A stretch of DNA of 64,000 bases. It comes from F22 sp963678855. GTDB lineage: Bacteria > Bacteroidota > Bacteroidia > Bacteroidales > Bacteroidaceae. Each line of letters opens with the position of its first letter. Within the stretch, counting starts at the first letter, position 1. Positions 17,527 through 27,438 of this stretch are shown here, piece by piece. The translations under genes and the position numbers were made by a program. The notes under the pieces were generated by a model. It did not search any database. It saw only the letters and a list, made by a program, of their open reading frames with translations, and was not told where the DNA came from. Location of the stretch: assembly GCA_963678855.1 (NCBI GenBank), contig OY787448.1, forward strand, positions 2,294,001-2,358,000, in the 5' to 3' direction.

Positions 17527-17558
17527 TTTCGTCATATCATATGAAACACTTAATTTTG
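17527..17558 (+). promoter_or_regulatory. Possible promoter of the carboxyltransferase gene
   Basis: TAATTTTG (17551-17558) fits TAnnTTTG; TTTC at 17527-17530 could serve as a weak -33 element (20-bp spacer). Confidence 0.45.
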
Positions 17559-17609
17559 TAGGCATATTAATGTCATATTCCAATAACGAAAACCTTTCAA
17601 AATACAAAA

Positions 17610-19382
17610 ATGAGGGAGATTAAATTTAGCCTTGTATATAGAGACATGTGGCAGTCTTCAGGCAAATATCAGCCACGCGTGGATCAATTGGTAAAAATTG
17701 CTCCGGTGATCGTAGAAATGGGTTGTTTCGCTCGTGTTGAAACAAACGGTGGTGCATTTGAACAAGTAAACCTTATGTACGGTGAAAACCCTAATAAGGC
17801 AGTTCGTGCAGTAACGAAGATTTATCATGAAGCTGGCATCCAAACGCACATGCTAGACCGTGGTTTGAACGGTATCCGTATGTTTCCATGTCCAGTAGAC
17901 GTACGTAAGTTGATGTACAAAGTTAAACATGCGCAAGGTGTGGATATCCCACGTATCTTCTGTGGTCTTAATGATACGCGTAACATCATTCCTTCTATTA
18001 AGTATGCTCTTGAGGCAGGTATGATTCCTCAGGCTACTCTTTGTATTACACACTCGCCAGTTCACACTGTAGAATATTATACTAATATTGCCAATGAACT
18101 TTGCGCAGCTGGTGCTAAAGAAATCTGCTTGAAAGATATGGCGGGTATTGGTCGTCCAGTGTTCTTGGGTAAGTTGACTAAGGCAATCAAAGATAACAAT
18201 CCAGATGTACTTATCGAGTATCACGGTCACACTGGTCCTGGTCTTTCTATGGCTTCTATCCTTGAAGTATGTAAGAACGGTGCTGATATCATCGACTGTG
18301 CTATCGAACCATTGTCATGGGGTAAAATTCACCCAGACGTAATCTCTGTACGTGAGATGCTTGCAGATGCAGGTTTCAAAGTACCAGAAATCAATATGGA
18401 CGCTTACATGAAGGCACGTACTCTAACACAAGAGTTTATCGATGACTTCCTAGGTCTATTTATGAACCCAACAAACAAGTTGATGTCTTCATTGCTATTG
18501 ACTTGTGGTCTGCCAGGTGGTATGATGGGATCTATGATGGCTGACCTTGAAAACATGCATGGTGCAATCAACATGGCACTTAAGGCAAACGGTAAAGAGC
18601 CATATACAATGGAAGAATTGACTCTGAAGTTGTTCAACGAAGTAGAATACGCATGGCCTAAGCTAGGTTACCCTCCATTGGTGACTCCATTTAGCCAATA
18701 TGTGAAGAATATCGCGTTGATGAACGTACTATGTCTTGCACAAGGTAAAGAGCGTTTCTCAATGATTGACCCTAACGCATGGGGTATGATTCTAGGTAAG
18801 AGTGGTCGTCTTCCAGGTGAACTAGCTCCTGAAATCATCGAGCTTGCAAAAGAAAAGGGTTATGAGTTTACTGATGCAGATCCTCAAGCTAACTACCCAG
18901 ACGCCCTTGATGAATTCCGTAAGGAAATGGATGAGAACGGTTGGGAGTATGGTGAAGACGATGAAGAATTGTTCGAATTGGCAATGCACGATCGTCAATA
19001 CCGTGATTACAAGAGCGGTGTAGCTAAGCAACGTTTCAACGAAGAAGTTGATAAGGCTCGTGTAGCTGAAATGGAAAAGGGTGGTGTTTCTCCAGAAGAA
19101 ATCATCCTAGTGAAGCGTGGTAAGGCTCAACCAATCATGGCTCCTGTACAAGGTAAGCTAATCTGGGAATACGATGTTGTTGAAGATTCTAAAGCTCCAG
19201 TTATCGGTCGTAAGTACGAAGCTGATGAGCGTTTCTGCTACATCACGACTCCTTGGGGTGAGCACTACGAAGTACCAGCAGGATTTACTGGTCGTATCGT
19301 AGAAATCGGCTTGAAGCAAGGTGCTGTAGTACGTAAGGGTGATATCCTTGCATACGTAGATCCAGAAAACACTGACAAGTAA
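17610..19382 (+). CDS. Carboxyltransferase (pyruvate carboxylase subunit B / oxaloacetate decarboxylase alpha-like) without a biotin-attachment motif
   Basis: 590-residue HMGL-like TIM barrel of the carboxyltransferase family that moves CO2 between carboxybiotin and pyruvate. Divergent but recognisable metal-site motifs: RDMWQS (usual RDAHQS), ICLKDMAGIG (carboxylated Lys) and EYHGHTGPG (the HxH ligand pair). A conserved carboxylase domain follows (about 300-470). The C-terminus has a biotinyl-like fold (QPIMAPVQGKLIWEY, then FTGRIVEIGLKQGAVVRKGD), but the hairpin that carries AMKM in biotin proteins is replaced by a longer loop with ITTPWGEHYEV, so no acceptor lysine is visible. A separate biotin carrier may be used. 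Strong codon bias suggests high expression. Followed by a good terminator. Confidence 0.85.
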   Translation: MREIKFSLVYRDMWQSSGKYQPRVDQLVKIAPVIVEMGCFARVETNGGAFEQVNLMYGENPNKAVRAVTKIYHEAGIQTHMLDRGLNGIRMFPCPVDVRKLMYKVKHAQGVDIPRIFCGLNDTRNIIPSIKYALEAGMIPQATLCITHSPVHTVEYYTNIANELCAAGAKEICLKDMAGIGRPVFLGKLTKAIKDNNPDVLIEYHGHTGPGLSMASILEVCKNGADIIDCAIEPLSWGKIHPDVISVREMLADAGFKVPEINMDAYMKARTLTQEFIDDFLGLFMNPTNKLMSSLLLTCGLPGGMMGSMMADLENMHGAINMALKANGKEPYTMEELTLKLFNEVEYAWPKLGYPPLVTPFSQYVKNIALMNVLCLAQGKERFSMIDPNAWGMILGKSGRLPGELAPEIIELAKEKGYEFTDADPQANYPDALDEFRKEMDENGWEYGEDDEELFELAMHDRQYRDYKSGVAKQRFNEEVDKARVAEMEKGGVSPEEIILVKRGKAQPIMAPVQGKLIWEYDVVEDSKAPVIGRKYEADERFCYITTPWGEHYEVPAGFTGRIVEIGLKQGAVVRKGDILAYVDPENTDK

Positions 19383-19405
19383 ATCATACAAGTCAATATA
19401 TAAGT

Positions 19406-19433
19406 AAGGGCTGTGTCGCATGACACAGCCCTT
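19406..19433. terminator. Hairpin terminator between carboxyltransferase and topB
   Basis: AAGGGCTGTGTC (19406-19417) and GACACAGCCCTT (19422-19433), 12-bp perfect stem, 4-nt loop, between convergent genes. Confidence 0.75.
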
Positions 19434-19493
19434 ATTGCGTTGTTTTAGAGGGTGAAAAATGGAAGCGCTTGCGATTTTTGAGGGAAAAATAAG

Positions 19494-21530
19494 CTATTTA
19501 TCAGCTTCGAAAGGTGCGCGCCAATCGCAGCTTTTGTAGTCGCTACAACCGTAGCAAGTACGACCTTTCATGATAGTGCCTTTGCCGCATTTTGGGCAAG
19601 GAGTACCGACTGTAATTCCTTGTGGGGCAGCTTGACTTTCTGCTGGCTTTTCTTTAACAGGTTTATTAGCCTCTTCAGTTTTCTTTTTTGCAGCGTTCTC
19701 TTTGCGCTTCTTGGCATTCTCTGCCTTACGCTTAGCCGCTGCTTTTTTCTTTTCTTCTTCTACATCGATGATAGGGACATGGCGATTGCTGTTGTCGCTA
19801 AGTACAGCGAGTACAATCTGTTGCATCATCTCTTTGAGTTCATCGATAAACTGCTTGGCCGAATATTCTTTCTTCTCGATTTCTCGTAGTTTACGTTCCC
19901 AGATACCTGTAAGCTCTGCACTTTTAAGAAGCTCTTCACGAATAAGGCTTACTAGCTCGATACCTGTAGGAGTAGCCACTAGATTTTTGCGTTCTTTGCG
20001 GATATATCGACGTTTAAGCAATGTTTCGATGATATTAGCACGGGTAGAAGGACGACCGATACCGTTTTCTTTAAGGGCATCACGTAGCTCATCGTCTTCT
20101 ACTAGCTTACCAGCCGTTTCCATGGCACGAAGCAGAGTTGCTTCAGTGTATGGCTTAGGAGGTAATGTGCTCTTCTCTTGAAAATCAGGTTTATGTGGAC
20201 CACTTTCGCCTTTCTCAAAAGCCGGAAGGGTAGACTCAGTAGCGCTTTGTGCGAAAATTACACGCCATCCTGGATCAAGAATTTGTTTACCAGATGTCTT
20301 AAATGGTACCTTTTCTACTTTGCCTTCTACTGTAGTCGTAGATACTTTACAGTCAGGATAGAAAATAGCGATAAAACGACGCACCACTAGGTCGTAGACA
20401 TTGCGCTCCATATCGGTTAGCTCCTGAGGGCGCATACCTGTAGGAATGATAGCGTGGTGATCCGTAACCTTTTTCGAGTCGAAGTAGCGCTTGCTCTTAG
20501 GGAGCTTCTTGCCACGTAGGGCACCGATTAGTGTCTCGTAGTCTGATAGACCACCGATAATCTTACCACAACGGTTGTAAACATCTTCACTCAAGAAAGT
20601 CGTATCGACACGAGGGTAGGTTGTCAGTTTCTTTTCGTATAGGCTTTGGATAAGGCGTAGTGTTTCTTCGGCACTATAGCCGAATTTCTTATTACACTCT
20701 ACTTGGAGCGAAGTCAAGTCAAATAGTTTAGGGGCATGTTCAGTACCTTTCTTGGCAGTGACTTTGGTCACTTCAAAAGGACTGTCTTTTACTTGTTCTA
20801 AGAATGTTTCCCCTTCTTCTTTAGTGTCAAACTTACCTTTGGTTGCACTGAAAGTGGTGTCTCTGTAGACCGTTTTCAATTCCCAATAAGGAACAGGTAC
20901 AAAGTTTTCAATTTCTAAATGACGGTTGACAATAAGTGCTAGAGTAGGTGTCTGCACACGACCGATGGACAGCACCTGTTGCTGTTGGCCATATTTAATG
21001 GTGTAAAGGCGTGTTGCATTCATCCCCAGAATCCAGTCGCCGATAGCACGAGATAGACCTGCTTCGTATAGCGATTGATATTTCTTTTGGTCGACAAGAT
21101 TGTCAAAACCTTCACGGATAGCTTCTTCTGTAAGCGATGAAATCCATAGACGCTTCACTGGGCATTTGACACCAGCTTTGAGCATTACCCAACGCTGAAT
21201 CAATTCTCCTTCTTGCCCGGCATCACCACAGTTGATAATTTCATCGGCTCCCTGCATGAGTTTCTCTACGATATGAAACTGCTTTTGGTAACTTTCTGAG
21301 TCGATCAGTTTGATACCAAAGCGTTCAGGAATCATAGGAAGAGAACTGAGGCTCCAGGACTTCCAGTTGGGAAGATAGTCATGCGGCTCTTTCAGCGTAC
21401 ACAAGTGCCCGAAAGTCCAAGTCACTTGGTACCCATTGCCTTCTATATAGCCGTCACGACGGGATGTGGCTCCAAGGATGGAAGCGATGTCACGGGCTAC
21501 ACTAGGTTTCTCTGCAATGCATACTATCAT
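19494..21530 (-). CDS. topB: DNA topoisomerase III
   Basis: Type IA topoisomerase that decatenates and resolves single-stranded DNA junctions. 678 residues: TOPRIM domain at the N-terminus (IVCIAEKPSVARDIA and INCGDAGQEGELIQRW), the active-site Tyr in LTTYPRVDTTFLSED (about residue 305), and IGRPSTRANIIETLLKRRYI. The C-terminus has an Ala/Lys/Glu-rich linker and a single four-Cys zinc finger (CPKCGKGTIMKGRTCYGC). Start at ATG 21530 (MIVCIAEKPS). The longer open frame passes through the promoter at 21588-21619. Chromosomal housekeeping type, with no plasmid or integrative-element genes nearby. Confidence 0.94.
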   Translation of the reverse strand: MIVCIAEKPSVARDIASILGATSRRDGYIEGNGYQVTWTFGHLCTLKEPHDYLPNWKSWSLSSLPMIPERFGIKLIDSESYQKQFHIVEKLMQGADEIINCGDAGQEGELIQRWVMLKAGVKCPVKRLWISSLTEEAIREGFDNLVDQKKYQSLYEAGLSRAIGDWILGMNATRLYTIKYGQQQQVLSIGRVQTPTLALIVNRHLEIENFVPVPYWELKTVYRDTTFSATKGKFDTKEEGETFLEQVKDSPFEVTKVTAKKGTEHAPKLFDLTSLQVECNKKFGYSAEETLRLIQSLYEKKLTTYPRVDTTFLSEDVYNRCGKIIGGLSDYETLIGALRGKKLPKSKRYFDSKKVTDHHAIIPTGMRPQELTDMERNVYDLVVRRFIAIFYPDCKVSTTTVEGKVEKVPFKTSGKQILDPGWRVIFAQSATESTLPAFEKGESGPHKPDFQEKSTLPPKPYTEATLLRAMETAGKLVEDDELRDALKENGIGRPSTRANIIETLLKRRYIRKERKNLVATPTGIELVSLIREELLKSAELTGIWERKLREIEKKEYSAKQFIDELKEMMQQIVLAVLSDNSNRHVPIIDVEEEKKKAAAKRKAENAKKRKENAAKKKTEEANKPVKEKPAESQAAPQGITVGTPCPKCGKGTIMKGRTCYGCSDYKSCDWRAPFEADK

Positions 21531-21587
21531 AATAAGAAGTCTTATAATTGAGGTTAAAAGCGAGGCAATCTTGCCTCTAGTTACCTG

Positions 21588-21619
21588 CAAAGGTACACAA
21601 TCTATCGTCGGTCTCCAAA
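21588..21619 (-). promoter_or_regulatory. Promoter of topB
   Basis: Minus-strand TTTG (21619-21616), 20-bp spacer, TACCTTTG (21595-21588), 58 bp before the ATG. Confidence 0.65.
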
Positions 21620-21671
21620 TGCTTTTTACTACTTTTATACCCAATTTCTAGGGCAGCGCATGGAAAAGCGC

Positions 21672-21679
21672 TATCTTTG
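21672..21679 (+). promoter_or_regulatory. -7 box for metA
   Basis: TATCTTTG 31 bp before the metA ATG. The -33 region is not clear (TTTC at 21645-21648 gives a 23-bp spacer). Confidence 0.45.
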
Positions 21680-21709
21680 TAGCCTGAAATAAACTAATAT
21701 TAAATAGTC

Positions 21710-22627
21710 ATGCCATTAAACCTACCAGGTATACTTCCAGCCGTAGAGGCGCTTAAAAAGGAAAATATATTTGTCATTGAGCGTGATCGTGCAGCTAGTC
21801 AGGATATACGTCCGTTGCGTATCGCAGTACTCAACTTGATGCCTTTAAAGATAACTACAGAGACGGATCTTATCCGCCTCCTATCCAATACACCCCTTCA
21901 AGTAGAACTTACTTTCATGCGTATCAAGAACCATGTGAGTAAGAATACACCTGTAGAACATATAGAAGAGTTTTATCAGACTTTTGATGAAATGAAGAGT
22001 CAGAAGTATGACGGACTGATCGTAACTGGTGCTCCGCTAGAGAAAATGGAGTTTGAAGATGTGACTTATTGGGGAGAGATTCAAGAGATTCTTGATTGGG
22101 CGAAGACGCATGTATTTTCATCTTTCTTTATCTGTTGGGCTTCTCAAGCTGCCTTGTATCACTATTACGGGGTGCCTAAGCTGCCGTTAGGTCAGAAATT
22201 ATTTGGTGTCTTTGAGCACAAACTGCTTCGTCCATTGCATCCTATCTTCCGTGGCTTTGACGATACGTTTAATGTACCGCATAGCCGATTCACCGAGGTG
22301 CGTCGCCAAGATATAGCTAAGGTGCCTGAATTGAATATCTTGTCTGAATCTGAGGAAGCTGGTGTGCATCTGGTTGTGGCTCGTGAAGGTCGTGAGTTCT
22401 ATGTAACTGGTCATAGCGAGTATAGCCCGATGACTTTGCATGACGAGTATGTGCGTGATCTTGCAAAAGGGGAATCTATAGCGATGCCTAAACATTACTA
22501 TAGAGATAATGACCCAGCTAAGGGTGTTCGTGTGACTTGGAGAAGTCATGCCAACTTGTTGTTTACTAACTGGTTGAACTATTTTGTATATCAAGCGACA
22601 CCTTATAATATTGACGATATTAAGTAG
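21710..22627 (+). CDS. metA: Homoserine O-acyltransferase, predicted acetyl-CoA-using MetA
   Basis: First step of methionine synthesis from homoserine. 305 residues of the glutamine-amidotransferase-like MetA family, with the catalytic Cys142 in FFICWASQAALYHYYG and His235/Glu237 in VTGHSEYSP, at the same positions as the E. coli enzyme. Residue 111, in GAPLEKMEFEDVTYW, is Glu; in this family Glu at 111 has been linked to acetyl-CoA use and Gly to succinyl-CoA, so acetylation is predicted despite the 'succinyltransferase' family name. The stop codon directly abuts the ATG of the U32 gene. Confidence 0.94.
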   Translation: MPLNLPGILPAVEALKKENIFVIERDRAASQDIRPLRIAVLNLMPLKITTETDLIRLLSNTPLQVELTFMRIKNHVSKNTPVEHIEEFYQTFDEMKSQKYDGLIVTGAPLEKMEFEDVTYWGEIQEILDWAKTHVFSSFFICWASQAALYHYYGVPKLPLGQKLFGVFEHKLLRPLHPIFRGFDDTFNVPHSRFTEVRRQDIAKVPELNILSESEEAGVHLVVAREGREFYVTGHSEYSPMTLHDEYVRDLAKGESIAMPKHYYRDNDPAKGVRVTWRSHANLLFTNWLNYFVYQATPYNIDDIK

Positions 22628-24472
22628 ATGAAGAAAGTAAGAAAGATAGAGTTGCTAGCGCCAGCTAAGAATAAAGAAGTTGGTATAGCAGCTATCAATC
22701 ACGGTGCTGATGCCGTGTACATAGGAGGTCCTAACTTTGGTGCTCGAGCTGCAGCAGGTAATTCTATTGAAGATATCACCGAACTGTGTGACTATGCCCA
22801 TCGTTATGGTGCAAAAGTTTACGTCGCACTCAATACTATCTTATATAATAATGAGTTGGATGCTGCACGAGAAATCGTGTGGGAACTATACCGTGCCCAT
22901 GTCGATGCCTTGATCATTCAAGACATGGCGCTCTTGGCAATGGAGAAGATGCCACCGCTGGCTATGCACGCTAGTACACAGATGGACAACCGCACCTCTG
23001 AGAAAGTACGATTCTTGGCAGATGAAGGATTGGAACAAGTAGTCGTGGCACGTGAGCTATCTTTGAATGAAATTCGCACGATTCACGAAGAAAATCCTAA
23101 AGTGCCATTGGAAGTCTTTGTACACGGTGCTTTGTGTGTAAGCTATAGTGGCCGCTGTTATGCCAGTGAAGCCTGCTACGGACGTAGTGCCAACCGTGGA
23201 GCATGTGCTCAAGTATGCCGCATGCCTTTCCATCTAGAAGATGCAGACGGCAAAGTGCTTCAACATAGCAAGCACTTGTTGTCATTGAAAGATATGAATC
23301 GCATTGATCAACTGGAAGCCTTGCTTGATGCTGGGGCTACTTCTTTGAAGATTGAAGGTCGTTTGAAAGATATGGACTACGTCAAGAATGTAGTCGCAGC
23401 GTATCGTCAAGCACTCGATAAAATCATGGACCGACGTCCAGAATATATGCCAGCGTCTTCGGGTCGCTGTCTATTCCGTTTTACGCCGCAATTGGATAAA
23501 ACATTCAGTAGAGGCTATACAGACTATTTCTTGAATGGTCGTCAAGAGCCTGTACACAATGCCGATACACCTAAAGCTATGGGTGAAGAGATGGGACGTT
23601 TTAAAGAGCGTCGTGGTCGCTTCGTAACTGTAGCGGGTGTGAAACCTTTCCATAATGGAGATGGCGTGTGCTTTATCAATGCTGAAGGCAAGTTGGAAGG
23701 ATTTCGTGTCAATAAGGTAGAGGGCAATAAGCTATTTCCTCAACAGGCACCACCCAATATTCCACCACGTGCTACCCTGTATCGCAATTACGACCATGAG
23801 TTCTCTAAAGTACTTGCAGACGAACTGTCTGGTAAGCGTGAGATAGACGTGACGATGCGTTTCTACGATACACCGAGTGGTTTCGCTTTGACTATTGAAG
23901 ATACAGATTGGCAAGCGGCAACTTGTACGGTAGAGTGGGAACGTCAGCCTGCTAAGAAACCACAACAAGAAGCTATCAAGCGCCAGCTTGCAAAACTGGG
24001 AGGTACGGGCTTTACAGCTACCCAGATAGAAGTAGACCTAAGTCAAGAATGGTTTATCCCTGCTTCGGTGGTTGCTGATTTGCGTCGACAAACAGTAGAT
24101 AGACTAGAGGCCAACCGCAAGATGCACTTCACGCCAAACTTGGTGACTAGAAAGAAGAAGGGCAGTAAAGTGGTATTGCCTAAAGAAATGGACTACCGTT
24201 ATAACGTGGCTAATGATGTGGCCAAAGGCTTTTACGAAGCCCATGGCGTAGAGACTGTCAAGCCAGCCTATGAAGTGCAACCTGTAGATGATGCCGTGTT
24301 GATGGAGACCAAACATTGTATTCGTTATGCCCTAGGTGGATGTCCTGTGCATCAGAAGAAACGACTAAAGCATCCAGAGCCATTGACACTAGTTGGACTA
24401 GATGGCAAGCGTTTCCCACTGTCGTTTGATTGTAAGCGATGCGTTATGATTGTCAAAAAAGAACAAGATTAA
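22628..24472 (+). CDS. U32 peptidase family protein, RlhA-like (probable RNA hydroxylase)
   Basis: 614 residues. The N-terminal U32 TIM-barrel-like region has ELLAPAKNKEVGIAAINHGAD at the start and the U32 signature EVFVHGALCVSYSGRCYASE with the Cys-rich sequence around ACYGRSANRGACAQVCRMPF. The C-terminal half (DUF3656-like) ends with paired cysteines, CIRYALGGCPVH and FDCKRCVMIV. E. coli members of this architecture (RlhA, TrhP) hydroxylate 23S rRNA or tRNA, and RlhA needs iron-sulfur biogenesis, so the cysteines may bind a cluster. The old 'collagenase/protease' label is probably wrong here. Starts with no gap after metA. Confidence 0.8.
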   Translation: MKKVRKIELLAPAKNKEVGIAAINHGADAVYIGGPNFGARAAAGNSIEDITELCDYAHRYGAKVYVALNTILYNNELDAAREIVWELYRAHVDALIIQDMALLAMEKMPPLAMHASTQMDNRTSEKVRFLADEGLEQVVVARELSLNEIRTIHEENPKVPLEVFVHGALCVSYSGRCYASEACYGRSANRGACAQVCRMPFHLEDADGKVLQHSKHLLSLKDMNRIDQLEALLDAGATSLKIEGRLKDMDYVKNVVAAYRQALDKIMDRRPEYMPASSGRCLFRFTPQLDKTFSRGYTDYFLNGRQEPVHNADTPKAMGEEMGRFKERRGRFVTVAGVKPFHNGDGVCFINAEGKLEGFRVNKVEGNKLFPQQAPPNIPPRATLYRNYDHEFSKVLADELSGKREIDVTMRFYDTPSGFALTIEDTDWQAATCTVEWERQPAKKPQQEAIKRQLAKLGGTGFTATQIEVDLSQEWFIPASVVADLRRQTVDRLEANRKMHFTPNLVTRKKKGSKVVLPKEMDYRYNVANDVAKGFYEAHGVETVKPAYEVQPVDDAVLMETKHCIRYALGGCPVHQKKRLKHPEPLTLVGLDGKRFPLSFDCKRCVMIVKKEQD

Positions 24473-24491
24473 TCGTCACAAATAAATATAG

Positions 24492-24533
24492 ATAGCGTGC
24501 TAAAATTTGAGGTTTGGCACGCTATTTTTTTTC
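24492..24533 (+). terminator. Terminator after the U32 gene
   Basis: ATAGCGTGC (24492-24500) and GCACGCTAT (24517-24525) followed by a run of T residues. Confidence 0.85.
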
Positions 24534-24595
24534 TGTATCATCTAGGCAGGTCGGTTAAGCGTAAAAAATAGTATATTCATGGCTTAAGAATGTAC

Positions 24596-24626
24596 ATTGA
24601 GACTAAGCGATAATCAGTTATATTTG
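24596..24626 (+). promoter_or_regulatory. Surviving promoter of the mannosidase relic
   Basis: ATTG (24596-24599), 19-bp spacer, TATATTTG (24619-24626), 25 bp before the ATG at 24651. Confidence 0.45.
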
Positions 24627-24650
24627 TAGGCATAAACCCGATGTATCGCC

Positions 24651-27128
24651 ATGTTGCTCATATGCATGTTCTTTGGCGTAGATATGATGAAAGCAACTCC
24701 TATTATACAGTCCCTTAACCAAGGGTGGTCATTCAAGCAAGACTGTCTAACAAACTGGTATCCAGCCATTGTCCCTGGCGTGGTGCATACTGACTTAATC
24801 GACAACCAAATTATTGAAGATCCTTACTTCTGCCTTAACGAACGAGGCGTACAGTGGGTCGATAAAGAAGATTGGGTGTATAAGATGCACTTCACTCCCG
24901 ATGTAGCCATGATGCAACAGCAGCATATCGATCTGAATTTCGAGGGGCTAGATACCTATGCAGATGTCTATCTAAACGACTCCCTGATACTCTCTGCCGA
25001 CAATATGTTTCGTGAGTGGCGCAAAGATGTCAAGTCTTTTCTCAATGATGGTCGAAATGAATTGAGAATATTCTTCCATTCTCCTATTCGTCATGATTAT
25101 GATAAGCATTTTGCACTTCCTGCTCCTTATCCAGCAGGTAACGACCAAAGTGAGAATGGTGGCGTGTTTGATATCAAAGTGAGCATCTTTGCCCGCAAGG
25201 CAGGCTATCACTATGGATGAGATTGGGGGCCACGGTTGGTGACTTCAGGTATCTGGCGCCCAGTCTCTCTCGTTGGTTGGAGTGATGCACGCATCGATAA
25301 TGTGTTTTATATGCAGCCAGATGTAACTAAGTCGCGTGCCAAATTAAATGTACAAGTCACTGTCGAAGTCGCTACTCCAGTGGAGGGCGCACTAGTACAA
25401 GTCGTGGATGAAGAGACACATAAGGTGCTAGCCAAGCAAGTAGTCAAGCTAGAAGTTGGAAAGCAAAAGTTAGACATGCCATTTACTATCCGTCGCCCTA
25501 AACTATGGTGGACCAATGGGCTCGGCGAAGCGCATCGCTATCACTTTACAACTAAGATTATCAAAGATGATGTGATCCTCGATAGCCAATCAGAAAAGAT
25601 TGGTGTACGTTCTATTAAGTTGATCCATAAGCCTGATGCAGACGGCACCAGCTTCTATTTCGAACTCAATGGGCACCCTGTTTTTAGCAAAGGAGCCAAT
25701 TATATCCCACAAGATAACTTCCTACCACGTGTGACCGACGCACAGTATAAAGAGACCGTTCTTGCTGCTGTGCAAGCCAACATGAACATGTTGCGTGTAT
25801 GGGGTGGCGGTATCTACGAAAACGATATCTTCTATGACCTATGTGATGAGTACGGTATCTTGGTATGGCAAGACTTTATGTTTGCTTGTTCGCTGTACCC
25901 AACCGAAGGTGCATTGTTGGAGAATGCCCGACAAGAAGCCATTCACAATATCAAGCGTTTACGCAATCACCCAAGCATCGCTTTGTGGTGTGGCAACAAC
26001 GAGATGCATGATGCTTGGTACACATGGGGATGGAAGAAAGGACTAGAAAGAAAGAGCAAAGATATTGCTGCTGTCGTGTGGAAGCAATACACAGACCTTT
26101 TCCATGAAGTGCTCCCAGAAGTCGTGACCGAATATGCGCCTGAAACTGTTTACTGGCTCTCATCTCCTTTCTCTAAGGAAGGACAGCCTTCGAATACGAC
26201 AGATGGCGACCGCCATTATTGAGGTGTATGGCATAGCAAAGAACCAATCGCTCAGTACAATCGCGAGCGTTCTCGCTTCTTTAGCGAAGTTATGATGGCG
26301 CACCAACGCGGCGGTAGCGATGCCAATGCCCGTATCGAAGCGTATATGCTCAATGAATATAAGCGTCCAGACAACTTCGAGCGATTCTTGTATGTCAACC
26401 ACGTGTTGCAAGGAGATGCGATTAAGACAGCTATTGAGGCGCACCGCCGAGATATGCCATACTGTATGGGAACACTCTTCTGGCAGCACAACGATTGTTG
26501 GCCAGTGGCTTCTTGGTCGAGTCGCGATTATTACAACCGCTGGAAAGCACAGCATTATTTTACTCGCAAGGGCTTTAAGGATATTCTTATTTCACCGATT
26601 GCTATGGGCGATATGCTTCGAGTATTTGTGGTGTCGGATAGACTGAAATCTACTCGTGGTCGCTTGACTATCTCCTTGATGAAGTTTGATGGAGAAGTGC
26701 TGAAGAGTTACGAGAAGAGAGTGCGCATCCCAGAAAATACTAGTATCGTACTCTTTGAAGAACCGGTTAAGGAGTATCTAGGAGATATTGATGCAGCAGA
26801 TGTCTATGTCCGTGCGGTATTTACCGATGATGATAAGCAGACATACGATAATAACTATGTGTTGTTGAAGCAAAAAGATATGTATTATCCTGTAGCGACA
26901 TTGACGCACAAAGTGGTTGAAGTAGCACCTAGTGTGATGGATGTCACGATTACAGCCGATCAATTTGCGCGTGCTGTCTTCTTGCAAGTGGATGATGTGA
27001 GGAGTGTATTGTCGGACAATTATTTTGACTTACTTCCTGAAGAGTCTATAACGATACGGGTACAAACAGTTTTAGGTAAAAAGAAGTTTGAGGATACTTT
27101 AAAGATCCAGCAGCTAGCTGGTAGCTAA
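24651..27128 (+). pseudogene. GH2 beta-mannosidase, broken by two in-frame TGA codons and an in-frame deletion
   Basis: One continuous frame of 826 codons encodes a GH2 beta-mannosidase, interrupted only at 25218-25220 and 26220-26222, both TGA. Each TGA replaces a conserved Trp: AGYHYG*DWGPRLVTSGIWRP and DGDRHY*GVWHSKEP. Recognisable parts include the sugar-binding domain (NQGWSFKQD, VPGVVHTDL), the acid/base Glu in SIALWCGNNEMHDAW, and LFWQHNDCWPVASWSS. Around 26290 the chain jumps from RFFSE straight to VMMAHQRGG, missing the roughly 25 residues that normally follow 'SEYGFQSFP' at the nucleophile; the deletion kept the frame, perhaps between repeated AGCGAA. The signal peptide is poor, and one extra base near 24650 could have put an upstream ATG (24641) out of frame. 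Promoter and terminator survive. Inferred to be non-functional. Confidence 0.88.
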
Positions 27129-27167
27129 CAACAACAATTTGTATTAAAGTTGAAATAGGTTATGTAA

Positions 27168-27210
27168 AAGGCTGTTTCATTTCGTAAGAAATGAAGCGGC
27201 TTATTTTTTT
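27168..27210 (+). terminator. Terminator after the mannosidase relic
   Basis: GCTGTTTCATTTC (27171-27183) pairs with GAAATGAAGCGGC (27188-27200), including G-U pairs, followed by ATTTTTTT. Confidence 0.75.
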
Positions 27211-27223
27211 GACCTTGTGATGT

Positions 27224-27376
27224 TTAGTACTTAATCAGCGTCTGCTGGATGTAAGTGCGGTAATCACTCGGAGTTTGTCCTTTGATTTTCTTGAAGACTC
27301 GAATAAAGTTGCTTTGATTATTGAATCCGCAGCTAAAACAAATTTCTGCAACGGTATTTGTGGTGTTGGCAAGCAG
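27224..27376 (-). pseudogene. C-terminal stub of an AraC-family regulator
   Basis: About 50 codons on the minus strand match the last part of an AraC/XylS DNA-binding domain: TVAEICFSCGFNNQSNF (second helix-turn-helix) and FKKIKGQTPSDYR (the conserved end). Upstream of LLANTT no homology remains; the frame runs on antisense to the GH26 relic. A deletion has joined this stub tail-to-head to the GH26 remnant, and an 11-bp direct repeat (ATACGTGAAGC at 27415 and 27431) sits at the junction. It was probably the regulator of the mannan genes around it. Confidence 0.75.
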
Positions 27377-27438
27377 TTGCCATCCATGATTACACAGCTG
27401 TGATGAAGCGCACCATACGTGAAGCTTACGATACGTGA

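Noticed and set aside
19702..20181. 159-codon open frame on the plus strand
   Set aside because: Antisense shadow of topB; Ser/Arg-rich composition follows from the topB codons.
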